From: Oxytricha trifallax
Taxonomy: Eukaryota > Ciliophora > Spirotrichea > Sporadotrichida > Oxytrichidae
DNA length: 64,000 nucleotides
Assembly: GCA_000711775.1 (NCBI GenBank)
Contig: ARYC01000674.1
Span: forward strand, 40,635 to 104,634
Direction: 5' to 3'
Shown here piece by piece: positions 62,660-64,000 of this stretch; the stretch's first letter is position 1; each line of letters starts with the position of its first letter. The notes below the pieces were generated by a model, which was not told the origin of the DNA, did no database searches, and saw nothing but the letters and a program-made list of their open reading frames with translations. A program made the translations under genes and the position numbers.

Positions 62660-64000
62660 TCATTTTTAATTAGCTTTAAATTTATATTCAATATCTACTC
62701 ATTATTACTTTAACGAGATTTCTTGGGATTTTATTAATTTTTTTTTAATTATTGGCCTGATTATAAATATAGCTTTAAGTTACATTTCTAAAGTATATTA
62801 ATTCATAGCTAACTTTAGAATTTATAATCAATAAAATAAAAGCTCTACTTACTTATATCTAATTTTTCTTCAACAGACTTAACCTACACAATTAATCCTC
62901 TTAATTTCTAGAGTTAAGTAAAAAAACATGTTATATAAATTATTGAGGCAGTTACTTTTCTAAACTATATATGCTAAAAGTTTGACTTTTGTATTTTGAT
63001 TACATTGCTTCTTTAAGTACAAAATGAATAAAACCTACAGAATTTTAGGATTAGCTAATAACTTAAAAAAAATGCCAGTAATTTCAGTTATCAATTCCAA
63101 ATTCCCTTCTTAAATCTCTATTTCTCATGAAATTTGGATCAAGACCAATTAATTTAATTTTAAAAGTTAAAATTAAAAATTGATCAAAATTTTCTAAAGC
63201 TTTTCTGTTTTTAAAAATGATTGTAAATGAATAAAATTAAGCCAAAATTTAAAACTTTATAGATTTTTGTTACAAAAAGTTATGATCTGCGATTTATTTC
63301 AAATTAAGAGTTTGAATTGGGAAAATGGTGATTAGATAATCACTTTCGTTATTTTATATTAATTTATCTGGAGAACACTTTTTCATTTTAAGAATAAAAT
63401 ATTGGGGAATATTTTGCTACTAAATATTTTTTTAAGAGAATTCAAGTCCAGTAATGATTATAAAAAAAAAAGTCAGATACTCAGAAAACGTGAATCTAAT
63501 ATAAGAAAAAAACTTAAGAACCTGGCTTAATTTTAAGATCTAAAGAAACAAGAAAGTACCCACTTAATATAAGGAATTAAATACCCTTAAAATAATAATT
63601 AGCAAAAAGCTACAGCTTAATCAAGGTTAATGATCAAATTAATTCAAAGGAACAGTAATTTAACAGAACATAAAAATAACCCAACTGATTCAGAATCGAC
63701 TTTGAAGAACTCAAGTTAAATTACCTAGAAAAACCCAAAACAAAAGAAGCATTAACTGAGCCTTAAAAGCATTAGCATTTACATAACTCTTGATAATATT
63801 AATTGATCTAAATAAAACATAAGTACATACTTATGATTGATTTTAAGTTTAAATATCTATGGATAGTTGGACTTTGATATTAGTTTTAATTGTGATCAAT
63901 ATCATCAAATTAGCATTGGGTGAATTGAGAAAAATAATTAATGTAGCATTGTTTTAAACAGTAAGAATATCAGTAAAGTCATCAATTATGGCATTTTAAT
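62660..64000. other. Right-end AT-rich region with weak open frames
   Basis: Mostly AT-rich. Two plus-strand stretches are open in the TGA-only code: 63024-63230 (MNKTYRILGLANNLKKMPVI..) and ~63390-63806 (..RKRESNIRKKLKNLAQFQDL..NPTDSESTLKNSSQITQKN) ending at TGA 63804. The second has a composition like real low-complexity exons in this genome. Neither has a recognisable domain, and open frames are common by chance with one stop codon. Confidence 0.3.

Larger units (their letters stand above)
59308..62660 (-). mobile_element. Decayed Tc1/mariner-type transposon (borders approximate)
   Basis: Contains the transposase remnant 59912-62141. The non-coding left flank (59340-59760) has a base composition unlike the neighbouring genes, with C/G runs and two copies of aaatttagggg (59428 and 59474). 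I found no matching terminal inverted repeat on the right side within the window, so the borders are guesses. The left border falls where the dehydrogenase-like frame loses similarity to its family. Confidence 0.55.

Noticed and set aside
1-64000. A field of pseudogenes under the standard code
   Set aside because: In-frame TAA/TAG fall at non-conserved or Gln positions in many intact conserved proteins, while TGA is found at ends. This fits a ciliate UAR=Gln code.
1-64000. tRNA, rRNA genes, CRISPR arrays and telomeres
   Set aside because: Scanned for tRNA-like arms, regularly spaced repeats and C4A4/C4A2-type arrays; none seen by eye.

Overview
Nuclear DNA of a ciliate. The sequence is very AT-rich, and long conserved reading frames (RFC1, mitochondrial uL3, protein kinase, phosphodiesterase, cyclins) are continuous only if TAA and TAG are read as glutamine and TGA is the sole stop. 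Introns are mostly tiny GT..AG introns (about 22-40 nt, e.g. 34, 36, 31, 37 and 36 nt in RFC1) with a few of 80-260 nt. About two dozen closely packed genes sit on one contiguous 64 kb piece with no telomeric repeat at either end, so this is not a gene-sized nanochromosome. It is either a long macronuclear chromosome or germline (micronuclear) DNA. I cannot name the genus.

Layout. 0.3-3.2 kb: cyclin Y-like gene and a low-complexity gene. 3.9-8.6 kb: long coiled-coil gene. 8.7-9.8 kb: Cwc21/SRRM2-type spliceosome factor. 10-12.2 kb: two Gln/Pro-rich proteins. 12.5-16.5 kb: RFC1, the large clamp-loader subunit. 16.6-22 kb: large mitochondrially targeted helical-repeat protein. 22.4-23.8 kb: AMPK beta subunit. 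24-28 kb: coiled-coil gene and a small gene. 28.5-31.2 kb: secreted/membrane VWA-domain protein. 31.7-38.7 kb: very long ankyrin gene. 39-42.7 kb: uncharacterised gene and a second ankyrin gene. 42.9-46.3 kb: voltage-sensor-like membrane domain fused to a cyclic-nucleotide phosphodiesterase. 47-48.6 kb: protein tyrosine phosphatase. 48.7-50.7 kb: AGC kinase. 50.7-52.8 kb: cyclin. 53.9-58 kb: multi-span membrane proteins and mitochondrial ribosomal protein uL3. 58.2-59.3 kb: short-chain-dehydrogenase-like gene that runs into a decayed Tc1/mariner-type transposon (59.3-62.7 kb). The last 1.3 kb has only weak open frames.

Most notable is a set of three non-coding inverted-repeat elements (28633-29117, 45491-46129, 49663-50231), each flanked by a perfect 7-bp direct repeat and each lying inside a gene. 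For the first and third in coordinate order, removing the element plus one repeat copy joins the two halves of a conserved ORF exactly in frame (VWA protein, AGC kinase). They have no splice-site ends. They look like precisely excised internal eliminated sequences, or very young MITEs, retained in this assembly. The second highlight is the voltage-sensor/PDE fusion, which would couple membrane potential to cAMP/cGMP breakdown. Signalling genes (AMPK beta, AGC kinase, PTP, PDE, two cyclins) are numerous here, but nothing in the layout shows they are co-regulated.
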